In this document: piece by piece, positions 10,861 to 21,375 of the stretch
Layout of the letters: each line of letters opens with the position of its first letter
Numbering within the stretch: the stretch's first letter is position 1
Assembly: GCA_964036045.1 (NCBI GenBank)
Contig: OZ038379.1
Span: 113,797,604-113,861,603, forward strand
From: Eutreptiella sp. 'Long Island Sound 2002'
Taxonomy: Eukaryota; Euglenozoa; Euglenophyceae; Eutreptiales; Eutreptiaceae
DNA: 64,000 nucleotides
Direction of reading: 5' to 3'
Program-made: the position numbers and the translations under genes
The notes under the pieces: model-generated
The model's database searches: none
Told to the model about the DNA's origin: nothing
The model's input: only the letters and a program-made list of their open reading frames with translations

Positions 10861-11229
10861 CTCTCGCCTCTGCCTTTTGACATCGGTGGATTTGTCGGGC
10901 ATTATGTTGGGGTTATATTGTCGCCAGTAGATATGCTGTTGGGGAACAATCCCTTCTAGTAGGAAAAAGAGCAAGGCTCCGTGGAAGTCTAGTCGAGCTA
11001 CAGAGTGGTGCTGCCAAGGCTCCCATCGAATGGCCACGCTAATCCCCTCCCCCCTTTTCAACGAATTCATCAATGTTAGGCATGGCCCCCATGGATGCTA
11101 CGCATCGGACGCCCAAGTGCGTGTGGCGTGCACACACGAGCACCAAGCTCGGCGTCGTTCGAACTGTTTGTGCGATGGGTACCTGCACCCAGAGCCCTAC
11201 ATGTGCCACCCCAACAAACACGACGGCAT

Positions 11230-11560
11230 AGCTTGCCAAACATGCGTGAAAAACCGACAGCATTTAACGGCATGCCTCACCGTTTCCTCCTTTCCGCATA
11301 CGGGGCACTCTTTGGTTTGTACCTAGGGGAAGAGGCGGACACTAACCTTGAGTTTACACCACATGCTCTCATAGATGAAATCTTGCACGGAGGGAGGCAC
11401 CGGGGCGCTCCAACACAGAGACCATGCGTTGGGATCCAAGCAGAGCGTTGCACGTTTGGATAGAGCCCCAAGGTCCAAGCAGTGCGTTTTGGCCCATGTT
11501 CCCGCCCACACTGACGGCACAGACCAATCACTGAGCGGGAGTGCTTGGTAGGCGTAGACA
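11230..11560 (-). pseudogene. Region between RT and RNase H of LINE C, possible zf-RVT
   Basis: Minus-strand peptides contain LCRQCGREHG and HGLCVGAPRCLPPCK with several Cys. Position between RT and RNase H suggests the zinc-binding domain seen in the other LINEs here, but the Cys spacing does not fit cleanly, so this is tentative. Confidence 0.3.
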
Positions 11561-12269
11561 CCTAATGAGCATTTCCTCTACCACAAAGGCGGGAAATGTT
11601 TGATAAGTGGATGGGGAGGCTGGCCGGCTTGATTAAAGACATGTTAGACTTTGTGTACTTGTGCCTGAATTCGGGTTGAATTGAAATATGTGACCATATT
11701 CATTGGTGAAAAGGCACTAGTGCCATAGCAGGGCTTCCACAACGCAGCCTGTTGAATGGACGAGAACATAATGCCGCGCCAGAGAGACAACTTTTAAGCA
11801 TTAGGTATGAAACCCATTGCTACCTGTGGGACGCCCCCTAGGCATAACCATATTGGTCCAGAGGACCGTGGAAGGACACCATATCGAGGATGAAATTGGT
11901 CAAAATAAGCTCACACATGACACCGGAAAAGTAACTGATGTGGGACAAACGGAACATGGGCGAGTGCCCCTTGGGCATGCGGCGAGGTCCCAGGATGGGG
12001 GAGCTTGTAGCCTCCATTTTCCTTCCGTTGGGACAGCTGGTGACAAGAAATTCCCGAGCCGTCAAAGCCGAACACAACATGGTACACTTCGCGCAAGGCC
12101 GAGATACCGCCCGGTCCACACACAGGTTGTCAAGAGGAGTGTCCGGAGGACACACACCTTCCACAGTTGTACTTGTGCGCATCAGTGGGACCAAGATTGG
12201 AGATTGCACGCGCTCCGCGGAAGGCTTCTTGGTGAGGGCCCAAATTGGCTTCTTTGATGGATATGTGTC

Positions 12270-12980
12270 CAATTTCAACCCCCAAGTACTTCATCTACTA
12301 GTGTAGTTGAAGCCCGATGTCCTTAAGTTGGGCTACGAGGGTTGGCCGTGTGTCTCCCTTCACAACAGAAGCCGATTTACCTAGACTCATGTGCACACTA
12401 GCAATGGCAGAAAAGCATCGTAGATGGTGCATGACAAAAGCAATGGCTGTGGTCATGCACCGTGGCAACATAGTGACTAGAAGGTCATCCACGTGGAGAC
12501 GAACACCCACTCATCCTAGGGTATGGTTGGGGGGAAACATCACAAAACACGCACAAAAAGAGAAGAACAGGGGTGGTCTTCCTGGCGTATTCTAGCCCCT
12601 AGCCGAAAAACATGCTCTTTACTTACAGTGCTTCCCACAAGAAAAAAATAGGCAGGCATAAGAGAAGACAATAATAACTCTACAAAACCTTGCAAAAGCC
12701 GGATGAAAATCACTACGGCCGGAATGAGGTTTTGGGAGAGGGCAGGAAAGGCATTGCTATAGTCTACAATGAGGAGCGCCATTGTGCCTTTTGTGGTCCA
12801 TCCCCCTTACCCATTCCATGTGTGTTGCATCCTATGCCGATGGGTGAGGAGGAGCACTGTCAAGATCCACTTTTTGGTAAGCTACCGCATTGCTATCGGT
12901 CTCAACTTGGAACCATCCGTAGCCTTTGGTGGGGCACTTGCCATATTGTTCTTGAGAAATTGTTGGGGTTGGGAACATCA
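12270..12980 (-). pseudogene. Reverse transcriptase of LINE C (fragment)
   Basis: Minus-strand motifs: SKLRPIAMR near 12.9 kb, MALLIVDYSNAFPALSQNLI (motif A), FRLGARIRQEDHPCSSLF (motif B, with GDP changed to EDH) and VRLHVDDLLVTM (motif C, VDD kept), followed by KSASVVKG. These lie in at least two frames with stops between. The order and spacing are those of the LINE RT palm. Inactive. Confidence 0.75.
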
Positions 12981-15050
12981 TTCCCCACCCACGCAAAATG
13001 GCAAATGGCCATATGGATCTAGGGACAGGCGCACCACAAATTTATCCCCACAAGTGAAAATCTGTTCACCAACACACCTACCTCTCACCAACACCGTACA
13101 CCAAAATTTCTACCCGTCATGAACCTTCTCAACCCCTAAACCTTGTTGCCCCCTCCCCCCCATATTGCCCCCCGCTTCGCCACCTCGTCAGAAATTCAGT
13201 CAAGTTGTGGGGGCTGCCCCGCCTACCATGCCCCAGCATGGCCAATCACAGGCCCACAAAAGGGGCGCCGGGTTCCCAACACTCCAACGCGCTGCTACTC
13301 CCCTTGCCTTGATCCCTTCTCGCTCATACATCACTTGTCCACAGCGTACTCCATCCCATGTTGACATGTTGCCACTCTCTCTGCGGTTCTAAGGGGCGCG
13401 CCTACCCCCTTCCCTCGTGCCTCCCTCCCCATATTCCACACCTTCTTGTTCAACCCGCTCATCCAAACCTCGCTTGCCCTCTTGCCCCCCGCCTCCTTGC
13501 GTACGACACGGTCGCTTAGCCTGTTTGCCTCCCTTGTCTCCAATTGCCCTCGTTAGCCAACTTTGGGGTTTGCAATTGCTGGTCAAATTTCATTGGCTCA
13601 ATTCTCTTCTCCTTTGTTTCCACGCCATGTCATGTGAGGATCCCTATGGCTACTTGGGTTAGGCTAACGGGGTCCTCCACATTTTGCTTGCGTAGCACCC
13701 TAGCATTGCTTTTGCAACGCCCTTGCCTTGCCCGTTGCCACGTCCTTCCCATCTTTTCCACATTGTCGGCCTGTCCGTGCTCATCCACCCATGTGTGGAT
13801 CCACCACATGTCCACACTGTCATCCCACTATCCCCCTTTTGGATCCGCGGCCCGGACTACGGGTTTGCCCGGCACCCAGTGCACAATGTTGCAGTCCACT
13901 GACCCCAAATTGCCACTCAATCGTCACACACTCAAGGCACCGCGTACCTCACAGTGTGCATGTGGCTGTGCTCAAAGTGGTACTGGGTGATTGTGTTCGG
14001 GTTGGGCGGCCAAGCCCTCTGCGTAACGTACAAGGGGCGTGACACACAGAAGTAGCCATCTCCGTTGCCTATCAAGGAACACGTACTAGCACACAAATAG
14101 GGTAGGGAGCGCACTGACCCCTGTTTCATTCCCTCTCGCGTGTTGCCATTGCCACGGTTTTTTGCCTTGATCTTTGCCGCAGCAACTGTGCGGCCACCCG
14201 TGTGGTCGTTGTCTTTTTCGTTGTAGTTGGATCCCACAAAGGGAGGTGTCTTCTTCTTCTTCATCTCCTTCTTCTACTTCTTCCTCTGCCTCTTTTGCCT
14301 TTGCTTCTTCTACTTGACCTTGCTCTTGTTCCTACTTGTCCCGAGGATCGCGACCTGGCCGCCGCGCCTTGGCGGTAACATGTTCGGCAACTCCATCGTT
14401 GGATACCTGCGTCACTATAGGCATCAACGGGTTCCCAAGTTGCGTTTTGGTTTGTATTGCTGGCGTACAATACCATTACCACAATTTGCTACTCGTGCCA
14501 AAGTAACACCGCGGGCAACATTTATCTCCAATGCTACTCCAGGAGGGCACGGCCTTGGCGGGCATCTCAAAAACACCGCCCACGGACCCTTGTGGGCAAG
14601 TGGGCAGCAGTTTGAAAAAAGGGTGTTTTTCCCCCGTTTTTGGCTGTTCTTTGTGGTTTTTTGGAGGAAAATATTGTTTTTGTCCTTCACTGTGACCTCA
14701 AATGCATTTTCCAGGACAAATAAAAGGTTTTTAAAAGCACAGGATGGTGTCACTCAACAGCTCAACCAAACAACAACACAAAACAGAAAGAAAATACTGT
14801 GTGGCTGATTGGTTGCTTCGGCCTTGTGACCCAAAGTGGTGTTTTCCCACTATTTTCAATCGTTAGTGTGGTGTCTGCTGCTAATCGTGCATTGACACAT
14901 TCATGTATCAAGGCAATCAACGTGTTTTTTAGGTGGGTTTACCCAAGGGCTGCCGGCTGAACGTTATCATCTAGCTCATGGTTATTTCCGTTTGCGTTAT
15001 TATTTCCTGTTGTGCTCTGGATGGTCACTGTTATTTCCCACCACGGCACG
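12981..15050. other. No gene recognised; pyrimidine-rich stretches
   Basis: Several short open frames exist on both strands but none shows a known motif. The region is C-rich around 13.1-13.6 kb and has a CTT-rich tract (TTCTTCTTCTTC and derivatives) at 14,248-14,335. I cannot support a gene here. Confidence 0.4.
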
Positions 15051-15809
15051 CTAGCGCACTTGAGGCGTACCATCTAGCCAAACCTTCTGTAGCCCCATTT
15101 GGGGATGGGTTCTACAAGCGAGGCACGACATGACGCCGTTCTCGAAATGCACCGAGGCGCGGCCCACCTTCCATTGGGGATTGAACCGGCGCTTGACCTG
15201 CTTTTTCCTTGGTCGCGGTGACATTCGCGGTTTTGGAGCACACACCTTGCAGGCTACCTCCACATGATAAGGACTGTGCATGCGACATGCACCCCGTGCT
15301 TGCATGACTTGCAGGGCCGCATGGCATCCCCTGGTGGGGAGTTGCACACACGACACACACGGCGGAAGCATTTGGCCCCTTGTGTGCACAGTGCATGCAC
15401 CTGTTGGCCACAGCGGTGGCATGAAAAAATGTCGCCGAGGAGCTTCTCCCCACAACAGCCACATACGCCAACTCGGATGCCGGGGTAAAGAATCTCAACA
15501 CCCTACCGTGGCGTTGTCCCGGATTCTGGTGCCATGTCGTCGGAGGTAGCGGGAGGTGAGGGAACATCCGCATTCAGGCGAGGTGGGACAGAATTCCCAG
15601 CCATTGCGCGTCTTGGCTTTCTTGGCCGCATGGGAGACTTGGGTAGCGAACAACTCAATACCCTGCCCTGTAGGTGAGCGGTGGCGTCGGCAACGGAGGG
15701 GAAGTAGGCCCATGCCCCGCCTGCTTCGGGGCGTAGCCACACACGAGGCATGGACTAACAAAGGAAGCCCGAAGACAGGGGTGAAACAAAACGCAAATGC
15801 ATGTGACAA
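15051..15809 (-). pseudogene. Cys-rich, zinc-finger-like coding remnant
   Basis: On the minus strand NGWEFCPTSPECG is followed by LTSRYLRRHG, a C2H2-like arrangement. Further on come VACKVCAPKPR, a basic stretch PRPRKKQVKRRFNPQW and FENGVMSCLACRTHP. The W..F.NGxMxCxxC pattern resembles the finger at the N terminus of some hAT-type transposases and related host proteins. The pieces lie in more than one frame. Function is not established; it could be a transposase N terminus or a host zinc-finger gene fragment. Confidence 0.3.
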
Positions 15810-16635
15810 CGAATAATACCACGGGACCCTTTTGTTAACTAACAGCCTTCTTATTTGTTAACCATTGTTCTCATTAGTGCCCTTGCCACGCACCCAATCA
15901 TGCACATTTGTTGTTTCGCACTAACTATTCCTTTTGTTAAATAAGACATGACATTGCAGCATGGTGGGATGAAGAAAGGAAGGAGGACAACGCGGATAAG
16001 CCGATGAACCTGTTCAGACCGGTGCCAAATGCGAACAAAAAACAACAATTTTGTCAAATTGTGAAAATTCTAGTCTTCAACAAATGCCGGAAAAGATGGT
16101 ACATGCGCAGAAGCAGTCAAAAAACACTAAAAACACCGAAAAACGCCGGGAACCGGGGGGAAAACGGGGGGGAAACAAAAAAAACAAAAAAACACCGCTT
16201 TTTTCATTGGACCACGTGGCAGGGCACCTATTGGGAGAGGCCTGGGCCTTGCCAATCAACTAGTTGGTAGGGTGGTTGCTCCTACAACCCAAAACACTAA
16301 ACCGGAACAGGGGCTTGTAGCCATTCGACCTATAAAGTGACATTGCGTAGCGCAAATCATTTATTGCTTTGGCAACGGTCGCCATTCAAGTCACGAGTTT
16401 GTGCCGACCTCCCTTTGGTTATCCTGTGCAACGTTGGGCCAGTCCTAGAGCCACTGCAGCGTCTCTGTTTCCGAAGCTTGGTAGGGGTTCGAAATGCAGC
16501 CTTTCTTCCTGTACAAAAGGGCTTTGCTCGGCATTGCAGTTTTTTCTTTTTTTTGCAAGTTTGTCCGGCGATATGCATGGCCCAAGTGCATAGTTCCTGA
16601 TCTTAGCAACATTCTGCAACCACTCACCGCTCTTC
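15810..16635. other. No gene recognised; A/G-rich tract
   Basis: Includes a purine-rich low-complexity segment (AAAAACGCCGGGAACCGGGG and similar) at about 16,120-16,200. No coding signal convinced me on either strand. Confidence 0.4.
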
Positions 16636-17200
16636 TTAAAAGACTATCCAAGCGCCCCAATTTAGGTTGTCGTCTAGGAATTCGCCGGGCCGTAGGGGAA
16701 GGTGGTCCACAATGTAGAGAATGTTTTGCTCCACATCAACTGCAGTCTCCTCCACATGTCGTGAGGGCATGTTCATCACCGGTCGCTTACGCTCTACCGA
16801 AGTGGGTGATGATGTTGCTTTCTCAGGCAGAATATCAGCAAACCGCTTTGGCAAGGTTTTACGCGTGGCAGAAGATGCATGGGTTTCACAAAGGTCTTTT
16901 GGTTGGTGTTGAAGTTTGGTGGACTCTTTCTTAGCGGCATCCATTTGGCGAAGGCACTGCGGGCCTTCTGTGGCGGTCACTTGCAGCTCCAATTGTTGGA
17001 AACTTTGTTCTTAGTCCTGCATGTCCTGGTACTCTGGGCTCCATAACCGTTGGCGGCACTTTGCCTCGGGCTTGGTGTTCGTTCTCGGGGTGGTCATGAG
17101 GGCGGCATATTACCATTTCAGGTGTGTGCTAGCTTCTTTTTTTTGTTGTCTTTTCTTCAACACAATGGTTGTGTTTGTTGCTCGCCCGGGCGTGCACACG
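16636..17200 (-). pseudogene. Hydrophilic, coiled-coil-like minus-strand reading frame
   Basis: From about 17,200 down to 16,636 the minus strand reads a Lys/Glu/Gln-rich peptide (VLKKRQQKKEAS, then SFQQLELQVTATEG, RQMDAAKKESTKLQHQ, KRFADILPEK) with two stop codons in the same frame. The composition is protein-like and suits a Gag or ORF1 type coiled coil, but I recognise no family. The opposite strand has a chance resemblance to a Ty3 RT thumb. Confidence 0.25.
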
Positions 17201-18925
17201 TAAACATACCACAGGTACCCCTTTGGTCCTCCCGCATTTGTTGCTCCCCTAGGTAAAAAACCATGTTCTGTATGAAAAGTCCAGTTTGTACAGAAATTTT
17301 GTCATACGAAACAAAGCAAAAATGCGATTTTGATGAAATGTACTATAAATACACGGCCGCAAGTGGTTGCACGTCTGAAGCACCGACATAGGAGCCCAAG
17401 ATATCTAGTTGCATTGCGTCAAACGATCGTTGTGACAAGGCATGTTATTTGTTTCGGTCATGCACAACGTTCCCTTTTTTTTTAACACTTATGGATATTC
17501 CTCGTGGGCTTCGGTGAGCGCTTCCAAGATTTCTTGAAGGCCGAGTTGGGGTCCTCCGGCGTCTATGGAATTGAGGTTTAAATTGCACGGAGAAAATTCG
17601 GCAAGGGGTCGCGCACAGTTTGCTGCGACGAGTGATTGATGGAGATGGTCCCTCAAAGGGTAGGCAAAGGAGCATGTACCAAGGCTTTTGCAAAAGGTAC
17701 CTCGGGCCGCGGGAGGCAATTGAGCTCTTTGTCATCATGAGTGACCGCCAACGACGGTGTAGGTTGCTCTTGGCTGTGGAGGCACGAGCTGCTCGTTTCT
17801 TCAAACAGAAAATCGGTGAGTATCGTGGTCACTTAATTCCATTTAGGACGATGGTTGACCTGCATAGAACACCATGTTGGAACCGCATAGTGCACATATT
17901 TGGCATGCTTAGGACTTAGGCTTTGTGGCAACTGGGTGACCATTGAGTAGGTGCTTCCAGGGAGCTCTCACTTTCAGCATAATGGGAACTCACACACACA
18001 ACAATGACAATGATGGTTTTCCGGTTTGTGGTACAAGTCGGCTGCAATTAGAAGTGACCTTACACAGCATGAGGGACCGGGGGGCAGCTCTACCGTTTTC
18101 TTGGTTAATGGGACTAGTGTGCTGCTCAGACCATGAAGTCCAAGGTCTACAAACACTCCAATGTGCGAAGCTACAAATTCGTTTGTTTGGTGTGTTATGA
18201 GAGTGTGTTGCGGTACAAAAAGTGTCGTTTGAAAACAGTTCCTTGGTATGATACTCTTGTAGGACACTTTTGTGGGTTATTCAAGACATCATTACCACTG
18301 GGACCGTTGCTAGTTTTGGTGAACAGATTGTTTCTACGGTTCGGTTTGGCGGCGGTTTACCTGAGTTGACCGGTACACTGGGAATGACATGCGCAGGAAA
18401 CCTACCATCCATCTACGAGGAAGGATTTTGTGTGCAGGCCGGGACTCCATTTTGCAAGGTATCACTGTACAATGCGCGGCTGCAAGGGATTCCCGGTGAT
18501 GTTGTTGTCTTTATGTGTGTACCGCAGCAGGTGTGGTAGTGGACTTCCAAATGTTGCAGCACGACCAACGTTGTGTTGTGGCGGGGATATTGCACTCCTG
18601 CAGGGCACTGGGTCGGTTGCTGTGCAATTTTGTTGCAGGGGCCGAACTCGTAGGATTGTGCACGTCCCGAACCACATTCTCAAGTTGGCCTCCGTGGCTT
18701 TGATACTGGCTAGCACATCCCTTGGTACACGCTAGAACACCCCATTCCGTTCCACCCTAGATGGCCCGACAAGGCTGGTACAAAAAAAAGTGGTGGTTAC
18801 CCCGACCAATGGGCATAGGGGGTCAGGGGTATGAAGGGTGCAACTTGGACCCCTATTGCCGTACTAGGGGGTTCATACCTTATTTTTCAGAAAAACCCAT
18901 TTTCACGACGAAGTTCAATGACAAA
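17201..18925. other. No gene recognised
   Basis: Open frames of 60-120 codons occur on both strands (for example 17,620-17,919 plus and 17,974-18,267 minus) without motifs I can name. A VHVPNHILKL stretch on the plus strand near 18,665 recalls Ty1/copia pre-integrase sequence but has no supporting protease or integrase nearby. Confidence 0.35.
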
Positions 18926-18932
18926 AAAAGGC

Positions 18933-19012
18933 GTTCTAGCAAACTTCTAGCGAGCCGCCCTAGACGGGCGCTAGAACGTCGCCGGAACGCTTCGCTGAAA
19001 GAATGCTAGAAC
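18933..19012. repeat. GTTCTAGC...GCTAGAAC hairpin module, copy 1
   Basis: GTTCTAGC at 18,933-18,940 and GCTAGAAC at 19,005-19,012 are inverted repeats. Between them lie a further TTCTAGCGAG and GCCC-TAGA-CGGGC small palindrome. Similar modules occur at 20,738-20,830 and 34,958-34,997. Confidence 0.6.
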
Positions 19013-19059
19013 AAAAACGTGCACACATATTTGGCAATTAACGGACACGAAAGTGGCGG

Positions 19060-19370
19060 GGGGGGTCCATCACACATAAACACATAGAAGGCCTCGCATT
19101 TGGTGCATGTCTAGTCATATGTGCTCCCACACACACACACACACATGCACGCACACATTTTGACATAGGCACATACACTGTGGGGCTTCCCTCCCTTCAA
19201 GCGTTGGTTGGGTGGGGGGCATTTTTGCTTTCGTCACACATTTTTCGGAGGGGGGGGGGCTTCAGAACAACCTTGGGGCGGGGGAGTTGAACTCATGGGT
19301 GGGGGAGGGTGTGCTTTTCTTTGTTTCACAGGTGCATTTTGTCAATCAAACATGAGCCAATTTCAAATAT
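19060..19370 (-). repeat. Dispersed repeat R, copy 1
   Basis: About 300 bp that reappears on the opposite strand at 34,467-34,770 with high similarity, including GAAATTGGCTCAT, ACGCTTGAAGG, GGGAGCACATATGAC and a (GT)n tract. Both copies have a CTAGAAC hairpin within about 190 bp on the same side. No coding sequence; possible SINE or MITE fragment. Confidence 0.75.
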
Positions 19371-19384
19371 GAACCAATTTCAAG

Positions 19385-20330
19385 TTGCAGGTGTGACCTG
19401 CTATGCTGTGCAGTGTTGTGGTGTGTTGCGGCCTCGTAAGGTGTAAAGTGGTGGCATGTCGTGTGGTGTGCCGTGTAGTGTTGTGGTCTGTTGTGGTGTG
19501 TGATCTGCTTTGGTGTGTTGTACCGTGCGGTGGTGTGGTGTGTTGTGGTCACATGAGGTGCAATGTGGTGTGTAGCGGTATCGTGTGGTGTGGTGTGGTG
19601 TAATGTGTTGTGGCGTCGTGTCATGTGCCGTAGGCGCTGGTACCAGAAGGCAATGGCCGGGACGTCTACCTTCGCGTACAGGTAAACGGGAGGGTTGTGT
19701 GTCTAAGTGAGCGCTGTGTGCTAGCCTATTGTTGCATAGCTAGACCAGTGCGCAGTCGCACTTCGCCGGTGTGCTCTGCTGACGCATGTGCCCAGTCACA
19801 CAGGGTCTCGTAGGCCCATTGCACCGTGTGTGCCGTGCTGCACCATGAGTGCTTTCTGTGTGGTGCCGCACTGCTTGGTGCTGTGCACTGCACTGCACTG
19901 TGTGTGCCCTTTTCCACTGCACTTGTGGGCAGGGGGCTGTGGGCTGTGGAACTCCTGCAACGCACTGCCACACCACCTGGAGGCTGCGGGCAGTGGAACC
20001 CATGCAACGCACTGCCTCAGTGCTTGGGGGCAATGGGAAGTGGAAGTCTTTTAGTGCACCGCCTCACTGCTTTGGTGCCTGGTGTGATGGGGTGTGGTGT
20101 GCTGTGGTGTGGTGTGCTGTGCTGCGGTCTATTGTAGTGTGTGATCTGCCGTGGTGTGCTGTACTGTGTAGGGGGGTAGTGTGCTGTGGTCACATGATGT
20201 GCGCTGTGGTGTGCTGCGTTGTCATGTGGTGTGGTCCGGTGTCATGTGGTGTGGTGTGGTGTCACGTGGTGTGGTATGGTGTGGTGGGGTATCATGCGAT
20301 GGGGTTGGCCGTCTGGTTGGTTGAATGGTG
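19385..20330 (+). repeat. GTGGTGTG-rich satellite, left arm
   Basis: Degenerate GTGGTGT repeats with a higher-order monomer of roughly 150-200 bp, recognisable by GTGTGTGATCTGC...GTGTTGTAC...TGTGGTCACATGAGGTGC...GTCATGTGGTGTGG. Copies lie at 19,480-19,625 and 20,105-20,260, and in reverse at 21,200-21,360 and about 21,090-21,170. Between the two forward copies, 19,630-20,080 is a less regular GC/TG-rich spacer. Confidence 0.8.
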
Positions 20331-20540
20331 TGTTGGGGACGCACTTAAAAGCTGGCTCAAAACGCGCAAGACATTAACGTGAGTTTACCTCAAAAAGTGG
20401 GTCAAAGCGGCCTTGCTATAAACAGGGGGATGAACTCAAAAAGTGGGGCTAGGGAGCCACCGGCCCATGGAATAATAAGACAATAAATTGAAAAAGCGGG
20501 TCAAATGGGCTTCCGATTAATGGCGGGTGAACTCAAAAAG
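20331..20540. repeat. Insertion in the left arm with AAAAAGYGGGTC units
   Basis: Contains four copies of CTCAAAAAGTGGG or GAAAAAGCGGGTC about 50-60 bp apart. The right arm of the inverted repeat runs straight through the corresponding point, so this 210-bp block is extra in the left arm. Confidence 0.55.
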
Positions 20541-20737
20541 TGGGTTGTTTGGCAGCTTGGGTTATTTGATGGGTGATTAGCCGGTTGCGGCCTGCTCTGT
20601 GGTGTCTACACCTTGTGGTGTGTAGTGCCGTGTGCTCTCGTATGCTTTGTGATGTTGTGTATGTGGTACACATGTATTTGCTGCCATTCCAAGGGAGTGG
20701 GGGAGGATTGTAAGCATTAAATATTTTTGTTCGAGCG

Positions 20738-20830
20738 GCGTTCTAGGGAACTGTTCTAGCGACATTCTAGCGCCTCCGATCGCTTGCTAGAACAGGGCTA
20801 GAGCGTCGCTGAAACAGTTCCCTAGAACGC
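20738..20830. repeat. GTTCTAG/CTAGAAC hairpin module, copy 2, centre of inverted repeat
   Basis: GCGTTCTAGGGAACTGTT (20,738-20,755) and its exact reverse complement (20,813-20,830) flank a partly paired interior with more TTCTAGC and GCTAGA motifs. It lies at the symmetry axis of the satellite inverted repeat. Confidence 0.8.
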
Positions 20831-20861
20831 AACTAGACAAAAAAAATCAAATGTGTACGGT

Positions 20862-21375
20862 GCACCCCCTTCCTTGGAATGGCAGCGGATACATGTGTAC
20901 CCACAAAGCCGACATCACAGAGCATACAACAGCACATGGCACCACACACCACAAGGTGCAGACACCACACAGCATGCCCCAACCGGCGAAACACCCATCA
21001 AATAGGACAAGCTGCCAAACAACCCAACCTGCCGGGCAAGAAACGCACCATTCAAACAACCACACCAACTACACCACATGACAACACAGGACACCACAGC
21101 GCACAACATGTGACCGCAACACACTACCCCACGCACTACCCACACATTACAACACACCACAGCAAATCAGAGACTACAGCAGACCACAGCACAACACACC
21201 ACATCACAGCACACCACACCACATGACACGAGGCCACAAGACATGACACCCGACCACACCACATGACGCCGCAACACACCACAGCGCACCTCATGTGACC
21301 ACAACACACCATGCCATTGCGGAGTACAACACACCATAACAGATCACACACCGCAATAGCCTAAAATGTAGCACG
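20862..21375 (-). repeat. Satellite right arm, inverted relative to the left arm
   Basis: CACCACA-rich DNA that is the reverse complement of the left arm. For example CTTGGAATGGCAGCGGATACATGTG pairs with 20,660-20,697, and the AAACACCCATCAAATAGGACAAGCTGCC region pairs with 20,541-20,580. Homology continues through the monomers out to about 21,360. (Each quoted stretch is broken here by small mismatches to the other arm.). Confidence 0.8.

Larger units (their letters stand above)
10405..12980 (-). mobile_element. LINE copy C (different family), 5'-truncated remnant
   Basis: Minus strand, in order: reverse transcriptase (12.98-12.27 kb), Cys-containing region (11.56-11.23 kb), RNase H (10.86-10.41 kb). 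No endonuclease or ORF1 was found upstream. Sequence motifs differ from copies A and B (VDYSNAFP, RLHVDDLL), so this is a separate family. It directly abuts the 5' end of LINE A. Confidence 0.65.

Noticed and set aside
16494-16934. Plus-strand similarity to a Ty3-type RT thumb (ILQPLTALLKR preceded by LLGI)
   Set aside because: The spacing between the two motifs is about 12 residues too long, no RT palm or RNase H motif accompanies it, and the minus strand is more protein-like.
18515-18735. Possible Ty1/copia pre-integrase motif (HVPNHILKLASV)
   Set aside because: A single short motif without protease, integrase or RT nearby; likely chance.
19346-21351. His/Thr-rich and Val/Cys-rich frames
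   Set aside because: Translations of the GTGGT/CACCA satellite.
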